20,941 bases of DNA from Paulinella micropora (taxonomy: Eukaryota > Cercozoa > Imbricatea > Euglyphida). A program made the translations under genes and the position numbers. Below the pieces are notes generated by a model, which was not told the DNA's origin, did no database searches, and was given only the letters and a program-made list of their open reading frames with translations. The stretch covers positions 63,395 to 84,335 of the forward strand of contig BJOX01000129.1 of NCBI GenBank assembly GCA_009731375.1, given 5' to 3'. Shown in pieces: positions 11,616 to 20,941 of the stretch; position 1 is the first letter of the stretch; every line of letters begins with the position of its first letter.

Positions 11616-11845
11616 NNNNNNNNNNNNNNNNNNNNNNNNNNNNNNNNNNNNNNNNNNNNNNNNNNNNNNNNNNNNNNNNNNNNNNNNNNNNNNNNNNNNN
11701 NNNNNNNNNNNNNNNNNNNNNNNNNNNNNNNNNNNNNNNNNNNNNNNNNNNNNNNNNNNNNNNNNNNNNNNNNNNNNNNNNNNNNNNNNNNNNNNNNNNN
11801 NNNNNNNNNNNNNNNNNNNNNNNNNNNNNNNNNNNNNNNNNNNNN
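11616..11845. other. Assembly gap (N)
   Basis: 230 N bases beginning inside a TATC array. Confidence 0.99.
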
Positions 11846-13075
11846 TCTATAGGTTATTGATTCTCTCTCCAGACCCGTCCAAGGTCGCATAGAGCAAGCA
11901 GTCATCACCAACACCTCAATCTGTAAGTGATAGATAGTGATAGATAGTGATGGAATAGTGATAGAATAGTGATAGATAGTGAAAGATAGGAATAGATAGT
12001 GATGGATAGTGATGGGTAGTGATAGATAGTGATAGATAGTGCTAGATAGGGATAGATAGTGATAGATAGTGATAGATAGAGATAGATAGAGATAGATAGT
12101 GATAGATAGTGATGGATAGTGATAGATAGAGATAGATACATGAACATAGACAAGGTCGCATAGAGCAGCAATCGTCAACAACACACTTCAATATGTAAGT
12201 GATAGATAGTGATAGATCGTGATAGATAGTGATGGATAGATGGATTGTGATAGATAGTGATAGATAGTGATTGATAGGGATAGATAGTGATAGATAGTGA
12301 TAGATAGTGATAGATAGATAGATAGTGATAGATAGAGATAGATACATGAACATAGACAAGGTCGCATAGAGCAAGCAATCGTCAACAACACACTTCAATA
12401 TGTAAGTGATAGATTGTGATAGATAGCGATAGAATAGTGATAGAATAGTGATAGAATAGTGATAGATAGAGATAGATAGTGATTGATAGGGATAGATAGG
12501 AATAGATAGTGATAGATAGAGATAGATAGTGATAAATAGGGATAGATAGGGATAGATAGTGATAGATAGTGATAGATAGAGATAGATAGAGATAGATAGA
12601 GATAGATAGTGATAGATAGTGATAGATACATGAACATAGACAAGGTCGCATAGAGCAAGCAATCGTCAACAACACACTTCAATATGTAAGTGATAGATAG
12701 TGATAGGTAGTGATAGAATAGTGATAGAATAGTGATAGATAGTGATAGATAGTGATTGATAGGGATAGATAGTGATAGATAGACGGATAGTGATAGATAG
12801 TGATAGATAGTGATAGATAGTGATAGATAGTGATAGATAGATGGATAGTGATAGATAGTGATAGATAGTGATAGATAGTGATAGATAGTGATAGATAGGG
12901 ATAGATAGGGATAGATAGGGATAGATAGGGATACATAGTGATAGATAGTGATAGATAGTGATAGATGATGATAGAATAGTGATAAAATAGTGATAGATAG
13001 AGATAGATAGAGATAGATAGTGAAAGATAGTGATAGATAGTGATAGATAGTGATAGATATAGATAGTAATAAATA
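11846..13075. repeat. Higher-order repeat: AAGGTCGCATAGAGCA core plus AGTGATAGAT array
   Basis: Four cores containing AGGTCGCATAGAGCA start at 11881, 12153, 12359 and 12643 (spacings 272, 206, 284 bp). Each continues through a CGTCAACAACA-like stretch to CAAT-TGTAAGTGATAG. Cores 2-4 are preceded by ATACATGAACATAGAC; core 1 has different upstream sequence. Between cores lies an array of AGTGATAGAT decamers with GATAGG, GATAGA and GAATAGT variants. After the fourth core the array continues alone for about 380 bp. Confidence 0.92.
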
Positions 13076-14760
13076 ATGACAGCGATTAGTTCCTCCTCTA
13101 TGCATCCCTATATCTATTACTGTCTATATCTATATCTATATCTAAATCTGTATCTATATCTATTACTATCTATATCTATTACTATCTATATCTATATCTA
13201 TATCTATTACTATCTATATCTATTACTATCTATATCTATATCTATATCTATTACTATTTATATCTATTACTATCTATATCTATATCTATATCTATTACTA
13301 TCTATATCTATTACTATCTATATCTATATCTATATCTATTACTATCTATATCTATTACTATCTATATCTGTATCTATTACTATCTATATCTACTACTATC
13401 TATATCTATTACTTTCTATATCTATATCTATATTATCTATATCTATTACTATCTATATCTATAACTATCTATATCTATATCTATATCTATTACTATCTAT
13501 ATCTATTACTATCTATATCTATATCTATATCTATTACTATCTATATCTATTACTATCTATATCTATATCTATATCTATTACTATCTATATCTATTACTAT
13601 CTATATCTATATCTATATCTATTACTATCTATATTGATTACTATCTGTATCTGTACCTATATCTATTCCTATCTATATTTATTGCTATCTATATCTATAT
13701 CTATATCTATTACTATCTATATCTATTACTATCTATATCTATATCTATATCTATTCCTATCTATATCTATTGCTATATATATCTATATCTATATCTATTA
13801 CTATCTATATCTATGACTATCTATATCTATATCTATATCTATTACTATCTATATCTATTACTATCTATATCTATATCTATATCTACTACTATCTATATAT
13901 ATTACTATCTATATCTATATCTATATCTATTACTATCTATATCTATATCTATTACTATCTATATCTATTACTATCTATATCTATTACTATCTATATCTAT
14001 ATCTATATCTATTACTATCTTTATCTATTACTATCTATATCTATATCTATGTCTATTACTATCTATATCTATATCTATATCTATTACTATCTTTATCTAT
14101 TACTATCTATATCTATATCTACATCTATATCTATTACTATCTATATCTATTACTTTCTATATCTATATCTATATTATCTATATCTATATCTATATCTATT
14201 ACTATCTATATCTATTACTATCTATATCTGTATCTATATTCTATTACTATCTTTATCTATTACTTTCTATATCTATATCTATATCTATTACTATCTATAT
14301 CTATATCTACATCTATTACTATCTATATCTATTACTATCTATATCTATATCTATATCCATTACTATCTACATCTATTCATACCTATCTATATCTATTACT
14401 ATCTAAATCTATTCATACCTACATCTATATCTATTACTATCTACATCTATTCATACCTATCTACATCTATTACTATCTAAATCTATTACTACCTATATCT
14501 ATATCTATTACTATCTAAATCTATTACTACCTATATCTATATCTATTACTATCTAAATCTATTCATACCTATCTATATCTACCTATATCTTCAAATCTAT
14601 TACTACCTATATCTATATCTATTACTATCTAAATCTATTCATACCTATCTATATCTATGACTATCTAAATCTATTCATACCTATCTATATCTATTACTAT
14701 CTAAATCTATTACTACCTATATCTATATCTATTACTATCTAAATCTATTCATACCTATAT
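13076..14760. repeat. 1.7-kb TATC-type array with TTACTA units
   Basis: Units of CTATATCTATTA-CTAT recur, with runs of (TATATC)n. Longer blocks (TATATC three times, TTACTATC, TATATC, TTACTATC) recur in the same order many times, indicating higher-order amplification. Towards 14350-14760 variants with CATACC and AAATC become common. The strand composition is opposite to that of the array before 13075. Confidence 0.95.
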
Positions 14761-14764
14761 CTAT

Positions 14765-14822
<58 letters not shown>

Positions 14823-14908
14823 TTCTCGTGTTTGTTCCATCCTGTTGTGTATGTCAACATCTACACTAATGTTTGTATGAATATACATACATACATACAT
14901 ACATATAT

Positions 14909-14957
<49 letters not shown>

Positions 14958-15007
14958 CGCTTCTCGTGTTTGTTCCTTCCTGTTGTGTATGTCAACATCT
15001 ACATATA

Positions 15008-15042
<35 letters not shown>

Positions 15043-15160
15043 GTGTGTATATATATATATATATTTATTTATATATTTTATGTATATATATATGTATACG
15101 TATATCTGTACGTTCCTATTTATGTTTGTATGTTTGTATGTATGAATGTATGAATGTTTG
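14761..15160. repeat. TA arrays carrying a duplicated 43-bp unit
   Basis: A unit starting GCTTCTCGTGTTTGTTCC and ending GTATGTCAACATCTAC occurs at 14821-14864 and 14960-15002 with one clear substitution, 138 bp apart. TA arrays lie before, between and after. The stretch from about 15095 is TATG/TTTG-rich unique sequence with no gene. Confidence 0.9.
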
Positions 15161-15335
<175 letters not shown>

Positions 15336-16155
15336 NNNNNNNNNNNNNNNNNNNNNNNNNNNNNNNNNNNNNNNNNNNNNNNNNNNNNNNNNNNNNNNNN
15401 NNNNNNNNNNNNNNNNNNNNNNNNNNNNNNNNNNNNNNNNNNNNNNNNNNNNNNNNNNNNNNNNNNNNNNNNNNNNNNNNNNNNNNNNNNNNNNNNNNNN
15501 NNNNNNNNNNNNNNNNNNNNNNNNNNNNNNNNNNNNNNNNNNNNNNNNNNNNNNNNNNNNNNNNNNNNNNNNNNNNNNNNNNNNNNNNNNNNNNNNNNNN
15601 NNNNNNNNNNNNNNNNNNNNNNNNNNNNNNNNNNNNNNNNNNNNNNNNNNNNNNNNNNNNNNNNNNNNNNNNNNNNNNNNNNNNNNNNNNNNNNNNNNNN
15701 NNNNNNNNNNNNNNNNNNNNNNNNNNNNNNNNNNNNNNNNNNNNNNNNNNNNNNNNNNNNNNNNNNNNNNNNNNNNNNNNNNNNNNNNNNNNNNNNNNNN
15801 NNNNNNNNNNNNNNNNNNNNNNNNNNNNNNNNNNNNNNNNNNNNNNNNNNNNNNNNNNNNNNNNNNNNNNNNNNNNNNNNNNNNNNNNNNNNNNNNNNNN
15901 NNNNNNNNNNNNNNNNNNNNNNNNNNNNNNNNNNNNNNNNNNNNNNNNNNNNNNNNNNNNNNNNNNNNNNNNNNNNNNNNNNNNNNNNNNNNNNNNNNNN
16001 NNNNNNNNNNNNNNNNNNNNNNNNNNNNNNNNNNNNNNNNNNNNNNNNNNNNNNNNNNNNNNNNNNNNNNNNNNNNNNNNNNNNNNNNNNNNNNNNNNNN
16101 NNNNNNNNNNNNNNNNNNNNNNNNNNNNNNNNNNNNNNNNNNNNNNNNNNNNNNN
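15336..16155. other. Assembly gap (N)
   Basis: 820 N bases from a TC repeat into the middle of dispersed cassette B. The missing part of copy 2 of the cassette lies here. Confidence 0.99.
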
Positions 16156-16366
16156 CGCCCCTTGCAGAACGAGCTCCCACCTCCATTACAGAGGGCCCAG
16201 TAAGCAGATGGAGTTTCGAGACTGTTCGACAGTCTAGTATAAACCGACAGAGCACTGTGGGTTTTATTCCGGGCTCAACAAGCGAGAAAGGGCACCCTGA
16301 GGGAACAGGATTGTGCTTCCCGTCGCTATTTCGGCATGTGACTTATGGGCGTATGGCTAGGCACAC

Positions 16367-16367
<1 letters not shown>
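16156..16367. repeat. Dispersed cassette B, copy 2 (left side in gap)
   Basis: 212 bp aligned without gaps to 7726-7937, with two mismatches. The right junction to GATA repeats is the same as in copy 1 except for a 31-bp deletion just before it. On the plus strand a frame stays open from the gap to the first GATA units, but the encoded peptide resembles nothing I recognise and lacks an internal Met start. Confidence 0.88.
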
Positions 16368-16410
<43 letters not shown>

Positions 16411-16441
16411 GATAGATAGATAGAGATAGATATAGATAGAT

Positions 16442-16501
<60 letters not shown>

Positions 16502-16573
16502 AGATAGATAGATAAAGATAGATAGATAAAGATAGATACATATAGATAGATAAAGATAGATAGATAGATAGAT
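16368..16573. repeat. GATA array; (TATC)n tail of element 2 on the minus strand
   Basis: About 200 bp of GATA with GAGATA, TATAGATA and AAAGATA variants. The right edge (16574) is the exact 3' end of element 2 on the minus strand, and the left edge joins cassette B. Because a separate copy of the element 2 end (6801) has the same junction, the proximal TATC units may be part of the element. Confidence 0.9.
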
Positions 16574-17345
16574 ATGTTTGGTCTATCAGCTCTGCATATC
16601 CGAAGACATAAGCATCCATTCCACCCCGCCGTCAATGGGCGACTGGGTAGCGGGCTGGGAGATAGCACTAAGCTTAGAATTTATGCAGTCTGAAGGTTCT
16701 TCGCGTGTCCTCTTGTGGGGTCTTTGAGTGTCCGGCACGGAGGAGTTGGGACTGGAAGAGTTATCGGGCGCACGGTGTGATTGGTCGCGAGGTCGTTTGG
16801 AAACAAAGTAACTCCTGATGTCCTGCTGGCCGTCTCGAACGACAGCGGGCTTCAGAAGGCGGGCCAACTCTTTGCCTCGGGTTTCATAGGCTTGTTGGAC
16901 AAAGAATAGGATATGTGCATCCGCGCTCGTGCACGGAATGCGCTGTCGCGTCGGCCCCCCCCCAAATGAACGTGCTCATTTCTGTTTCCGAGCCCTCGTC
17001 GGATAATCCTGATAAGAACTGGCCACAGCTGGGCTTGTCCTTGCGTTCGCAAGTGCAATGTGCCCTGATCATGTCCATCATGAGGTCCCTGTCGCTATCG
17101 TACAGATCACAGTCAAGGAGGAAATGTTCCACCGTTTCTTCTGCCTCTCCGCAGGGGCAGAGTGACGACGTGAACGTATGGTTTTCGCCATGAGGTGGTT
17201 CAAGGCTGCCGACCCTGTCAACAATCGTCGACGAAGGACATTGGCGGCTCCGTTGCTCCTCGTGGCAAGAAGAGGCTGGAATTTAGTGGATAGATAGATG
17301 AGATGTCGCAAAGGAATGTAGTCCTTGCAAAGGAACGCAGTTTCA
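16574..17345 (-). pseudogene. Non-LTR retrotransposon C-terminal remnant (element 2), frameshifted
   Basis: Only the C-terminal end of a LINE-type polyprotein is present. The first frame (from about 17345) contains RRRLLTGSAALNHLMAKT, like the L-R/L-TG-x-LN segment that precedes the C-terminal zinc motif in many non-LTR elements. A one-base shift near 17181-17190 leads to the second frame, with CPCG, ETVEHFLLDC, LYDSDRDLM: a C-x-C-x8-H-x4-C motif at 17109-17159. A second shift at the run of nine C (16955-16963) leads to a third frame, AHILFFVQQAYETRGKELA, running to a TGA at 16586-16588. Both shifts sit at homopolymers, so decay and sequencing error are both possible. The RT and endonuclease domains are absent. 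The stop lies about 12 bp before the (TATC)n tail. The upstream border with element 1 is not sharp. The clade cannot be set from this fragment. Confidence 0.75.
17287..17300. repeat. Short GATA block between the two elements
   Basis: GGATAGATAGATGAGAT, about three units, lies between the 3' flank of element 1 and the clear homology of element 2. It may be coding sequence of element 2 or the remnant of a microsatellite tail or target. Confidence 0.5.
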
Positions 17346-17611
17346 CATCAAACAATAATTTGTGTACTGTGCATGTGTCCGGGATGGGAATCACGGGTAG
17401 ACTGTGTTCTGGAAAAAGAAGAGGAGGAAGGACGTTGAAGAAAAAGGCAATCTAGGAATGGAGAGTGGGAGGATAAGGAAGAAGAGAAAGAAAAGGAAGC
17501 CGTTAGTCCAAGTGTTTTGAGCACCGTAAGCTTGCGCAAGCTACAATGATGACATTGTATGAGGCCTAAACCCCCGCAGGGACCTAGCCCGGGCTATGCA
17601 ACACTGGACGG
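17346..17611 (-). other. Probable 3' untranslated region of element 1, with dyads
   Basis: Minus-strand sequence after the element 1 stop contains three close dyads. These are a 12-bp palindrome TAGCCCGGGCTA (17585-17596), a hairpin TACAATG/CATTGTA with a 4-nt loop (17542-17559), and a 14-bp palindrome AGCTTGCGCAAGCT (17529-17542). Downstream is a pyrimidine-rich stretch (about 17400-17510 in the minus sense). R2-type reverse transcriptases recognise structured 3' UTR RNA, so these dyads are candidates for that role. The exact 3' end is not determined. Confidence 0.55.
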
Positions 17612-20129
17612 CTATGATGGAATGCAGTCACCAATACGGACTAGAGGAAGATTAGTCCAATTTTTGACTGCACAGGAGCGATAAATCGCAAAAGAGCAAC
17701 GAGCTACGCAGGAGGATAGCTTGAAGCAAAGGGATTTGGATTGGGGATGGGAAAAACCCAAGGCGCGGAAACATCGATGAACAGAGAACGATACCATGCC
17801 GCGAGCCCCGCATTCGATTGGTCGAAGGTGGCAGGTCCATCCGTTGTCCTCGATTTGAGATTTGAGCTTGTTGTATCGGTTGGTCTTGTAGGCTCGTGCG
17901 TCAAGGATGTTTTCCTCGACCGGGCACGTTAGCTCGATCAGAATACATATCTTGGTAGACAGTGACCAGACAACGATATCGGGGCGGAGGTCAGTGACAC
18001 AAATGTGGACAGGAAAGGCTTGCTCAGAACCGGTGTATTGGGTTTGGAGTTGCCAATCGTTTGCAGTGTCAAGCAGGGATGGTCGATGAAATGACTGTCT
18101 CTTAGGCTTCTGCTCGCCCTCTTTCACAAACATAGACTTTGATTCATTTTGGTCTATAGGGGAGCGTTTGTTATGGCTCTCGATGTGTTTTTGAAGGGGA
18201 GCTTCAATAGTGCAGAGCACAGAGTCATGACGCCAGGTATAGCGGCCTTGTTTGAGGGCAACATGGCAACCGGAGAGGATGTGGCATAGATGTGCTTGAC
18301 CAGAACAGAGGGCACACTTGTTGTTGGGAATGATTCCCCACAGACGTCTAAGGTCGGGGGTAATAACCGAGTTTGTGCTTGCGTTGATGACCCAAGAGAT
18401 TAAACGGGGATTACGGGTTCCGATGAGGCGAGCCCAGGAGAGGTCGAAGGGGCATGCGTCTTCAAAACGAAGGAAGCACCCTTGCATGGCTTTGTCCATG
18501 TCATGCACTGTGGTTGTCTCAAGTATTGTCTCAGCAGCTAATTCTAAAACCCTGTCTTTGCGGTCTGTGATGGAATGTTCTTTTGGGTAGCGACCATGGC
18601 CAAGTCCGAGATGATCGGATTGGCCTCGATGTTTGAATTCAAAATCAACTTGTGCCTCAAGCTTTTCGAGCACAGGCTCTGGTTTCCAGATAGTTCGAAA
18701 TGTTTCGTGTTTCGTCAGGTTCATCGCATAAATGGACGAGAGGTGTTTATCTGGGCAGTACTTCAGCATTTGAGCACGGTTGATTTGAAGTCGCTGGTAA
18801 AAAGAGACGATGGATTGGAGCTGTAGACCGAATTTCGAGCGTGGGCGGTAAAGGCAAGAGACCAGAGCTCTTTTGTAGATATTGGCCCATTTTTTGAGGA
18901 AGCGGGTCGCAATTTTCTCAAGGGTTTTGGCGAAAGATAAGCAGAGGTCATAAATGAGAAATGGCCAGGCAAGTGACTGGACAGCGTAGTGCTGGTATAG
19001 CCAAAATTTCATAAAGCCATTGATCGAGCAGCTATCGATGGCTTGCATAGAAAGAATGAACTTCTTTTGGATTGCTGCACGTTGTTCGTTTTCGCTGAGG
19101 TCATGGTAGACAATCCATCCGAGGTCTTTGAAAGGCTTGTCAGCGATGAAGTCAATCGGTTTGCCAGTAATAGTAAGGGCGGGGTCGAAGGGTGGGAACG
19201 AGATCGGCAATAATCGTTTGAGACCCTTATAGTCGTCGGCTTTAGTCCAGTATTTGAAAGCAAGGCTTTTGCATTTGGGCGGTTTCGCGGCCATTGTTCT
19301 GGACCATGACAGAAATTTGTCAATCATGTTGATGGACGATTGACAGTGTTTCGGGGATCGGCAGTGTAGTTTGAGGTCGTCAGCATAAGCAGCTTCGTGC
19401 ACGATGACTTCATCTGTTGAGGTCTTATGCTTGAAATGATAACCGTTGTTTTTGGTCAAGGATGATAGGAGGTCAAGGAGTAGGTTGAAAACTATGTTGA
19501 AAAGGAGAGGAGAAATGCAGCATCCTTGAAAAACGCCAACAGCAAAAACAAAGGGTTCTGATGACCAATCTTTCCCTTCGATTGTGGCTACTAAGAGTTC
19601 GTAGTATAAAAAGATTATGCGAGCAAACATAGGGGGCACGTGGTACCACCAGAGAGCGAACTGGATCAAGTTGTGGTTTACGCTTCCAAAAGCGTTTTGT
19701 AGGTCAATCCATGCTATGACCAGTTGGCGATAGTGATCTTTTGCATTTCTGATGGTAGCTTTTGTAGTAGCAATGTGCTCGGGGCATCCTGCAACGTTAC
19801 GGAGGAAACCTTTTTGTTTTGCTCTGTCAAAGTACTTGTTATCTAGCAAAAAACTCTCTAGGCGTTTTGACCACAAAGAGAAAAATACCTTACCCGAGCA
19901 GCTTGTCAGAGCAATCGGACGATAGTTTGAGGCCTGAAGTGGATCGCCGTCCTTATGAAGGAGGGAGATAGCAGCTTGGGCCCAGCTATTAGCTACGTCA
20001 GTTGTCCAACACTTGACAATGAGTTTGTGTAAGAAAAGTAAAGCGGTGGGAAGTCTCTTGTAAACAAGGTAGTTAATACTATCTCTGCCAGGGGCTGCAC
20101 CATTACGCTTGGCAAACCACAGATCTTTT
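17346..20129 (-). mobile_element. RLE-class non-LTR retrotransposon, 5'-truncated (element 1)
   Basis: The element covers the reading frame and its 3' flank. Its 5' edge is abrupt: sequence coding for the RT N-terminal region stops at 20129, where a GATA (minus strand TATC) array begins. Truncation at the 5' end is usual for target-primed insertions. The 3' edge lies between 17300 and 17530 and cannot be fixed without other copies. No target-site duplication can be recognised, because the left flank is repeat. Element 2 follows directly in the same orientation. Confidence 0.8.

Positions 20130-20131
<2 letters not shown>
17612..20131 (-). CDS. Non-LTR retrotransposon protein: reverse transcriptase plus restriction-like endonuclease (element 1, 5'-partial)
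   Basis: An uninterrupted frame of about 840 codons, numbered here from the microsatellite junction. It begins inside the RT N-terminal region (NGAAPGRD at 10-17; NYRPIALTS at 69-77). RT motif [11 protein letters not shown], has Asp at 143. Motif B, FQGCCISP, is near 201-208. Motif C, YADD, is at 249-252, with a downstream FKDLGW near 334. A CCHC zinc motif (Cys606, Cys609, His617, Cys622) precedes [11 protein letters not shown]. The endonuclease follows: RPDIVVW (Pro-Asp 717-718), IELTCP (Glu734) and a Lys near 749. This order (RT, CCHC, PD-(D/E)XK endonuclease) is typical of R2, R4, HERO and related RLE elements, which nick target DNA and prime cDNA synthesis from it. The N-terminal DNA-binding zinc fingers or Myb region and any true start are missing. 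A TTG at codon 86 is not a credible start. All catalytic residues I can judge are intact, suggesting a recent insertion. The clade within the RLE group is uncertain. Confidence 0.93.
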
Positions 20132-20188
<57 letters not shown>

Positions 20189-20189
20189 C

Positions 20190-20239
<50 letters not shown>

Positions 20240-20240
20240 C

Positions 20241-20279
<39 letters not shown>

Positions 20280-20304
20280 CAGATAGATAGATAGACAAAT
20301 AGAT

Positions 20305-20365
<61 letters not shown>

Positions 20366-20376
20366 GATAGAGATAG

Positions 20377-20427
<51 letters not shown>

Positions 20428-20466
20428 AAGCTTAGATCGATAGATAGATATCTGTATTTGCATAGG

Positions 20467-20526
<60 letters not shown>

Positions 20527-20530
20527 TCTG
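20130..20530. repeat. GATA array at the 5' edge of element 1
   Basis: About 400 bp of GATA with GACA and GAGATA variants and a short unique break at about 20427-20467 (AAGCTTAGATCG; ATCTGTATTTGCATAGG). The element 1 frame stays open into it only because (TATC)n has no stop codons. Confidence 0.97.
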
Positions 20531-20556
20531 TATATCAACATTAGCTTCTGGCGCCT
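20531..20556. other. 26-bp unique spacer between inverted microsatellites
   Basis: The stretch TATCAACATTAGCTTCTGGC separates GATA on the left from TATC on the right, giving a potential long hairpin with arms of roughly 65 bp (perfect GATA part) or more. Confidence 0.8.

Positions 20557-20941
<385 letters not shown>

Noticed and set aside
17078-17193. Plus-strand and alternate-frame short frames over element 2
   Set aside because: Only the minus-strand frames carry the C-x-C...H...C motif and the LLTG...LN segment.
19874-19876. TTG as the start codon of the reverse transcriptase
   Set aside because: Conserved RT sequence ([14 protein letters not shown]) continues in frame upstream to 20131, so the frame is simply open at its 5' end.
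16574-20131. Elements 1 and 2 as one retrotransposon
   Set aside because: Element 1 already has its own complete C-terminus (CCHC plus endonuclease) and stop. Element 2 repeats a C-terminal region of a different type, with another zinc motif.

Overview
The window is eukaryotic, and most of its resolved bases are simple-sequence DNA. Almost all of the first 16 kb consists of tetranucleotide, dinucleotide and trinucleotide arrays (GATA/TATC, TTTA, TTTC/TTCC, CATA/CTAC, TTG, GT, GA, TA). They are broken by short unique islands and six N gaps. No bacterial gene organisation, host protein gene, rRNA, tRNA or CRISPR array is visible. The host is a repeat-rich nuclear genome; the non-LTR retrotransposons fit an animal or another large-genome eukaryote, but the sequence does not fix the species.

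Layout, part 1. 1-152 is (TCTA)n. 219-690 is unique sequence holding two diverged copies of a double-hairpin unit. 1101-2590 is a minisatellite of 14 GC-rich cores joined by trinucleotide linkers, running into 1.5 kb of trinucleotide repeat (2591-4130). 4460-5127 holds GT, GA, TTTA, TTG and TA/TG arrays. 5170-6396 is a 1.2-kb polypyrimidine tract, followed by 66 consecutive C. 6477-8110 holds short unique cassettes separated by GATA arrays. 8111-9830 is TTTA and TATG repeat.

Layout, part 2. 9832-10600 and 11846-13075 are two separate higher-order repeats, each with its own unique core. 13076-14760 is an array on the opposite strand pattern, (CTATATCTATTA)-like. 14761-15335 is TA, TATC and TC repeat. 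15336-16155 is a gap.

The only convincing protein-coding DNA lies on the minus strand between 16.58 and 20.13 kb. Element 1 (17612-20131) is a long uninterrupted reverse-transcriptase reading frame. It carries a CCHC zinc motif and a restriction-like endonuclease of the R2/R4/HERO type, is cut off at its 5' end, and abuts a (TATC)n array. Element 2 (16586-about 17345) is the frameshifted C-terminal end of a different non-LTR element; its stop codon lies 12 bp before a (TATC)n tail. A 97-bp copy of that same 3' end, with the same stop and the same junction to (TATC)n, sits 9.8 kb away at 6801-6897. A second cassette (7726-7937 and 16156-16367) is repeated at about 99% identity, again with a shared junction to GATA repeats.

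The most interesting reading is that non-LTR elements and GATA/TATC microsatellites are linked here. The elements either carry TATC tails that seed new arrays, target such arrays, or both. This is inference, but it makes testable predictions.
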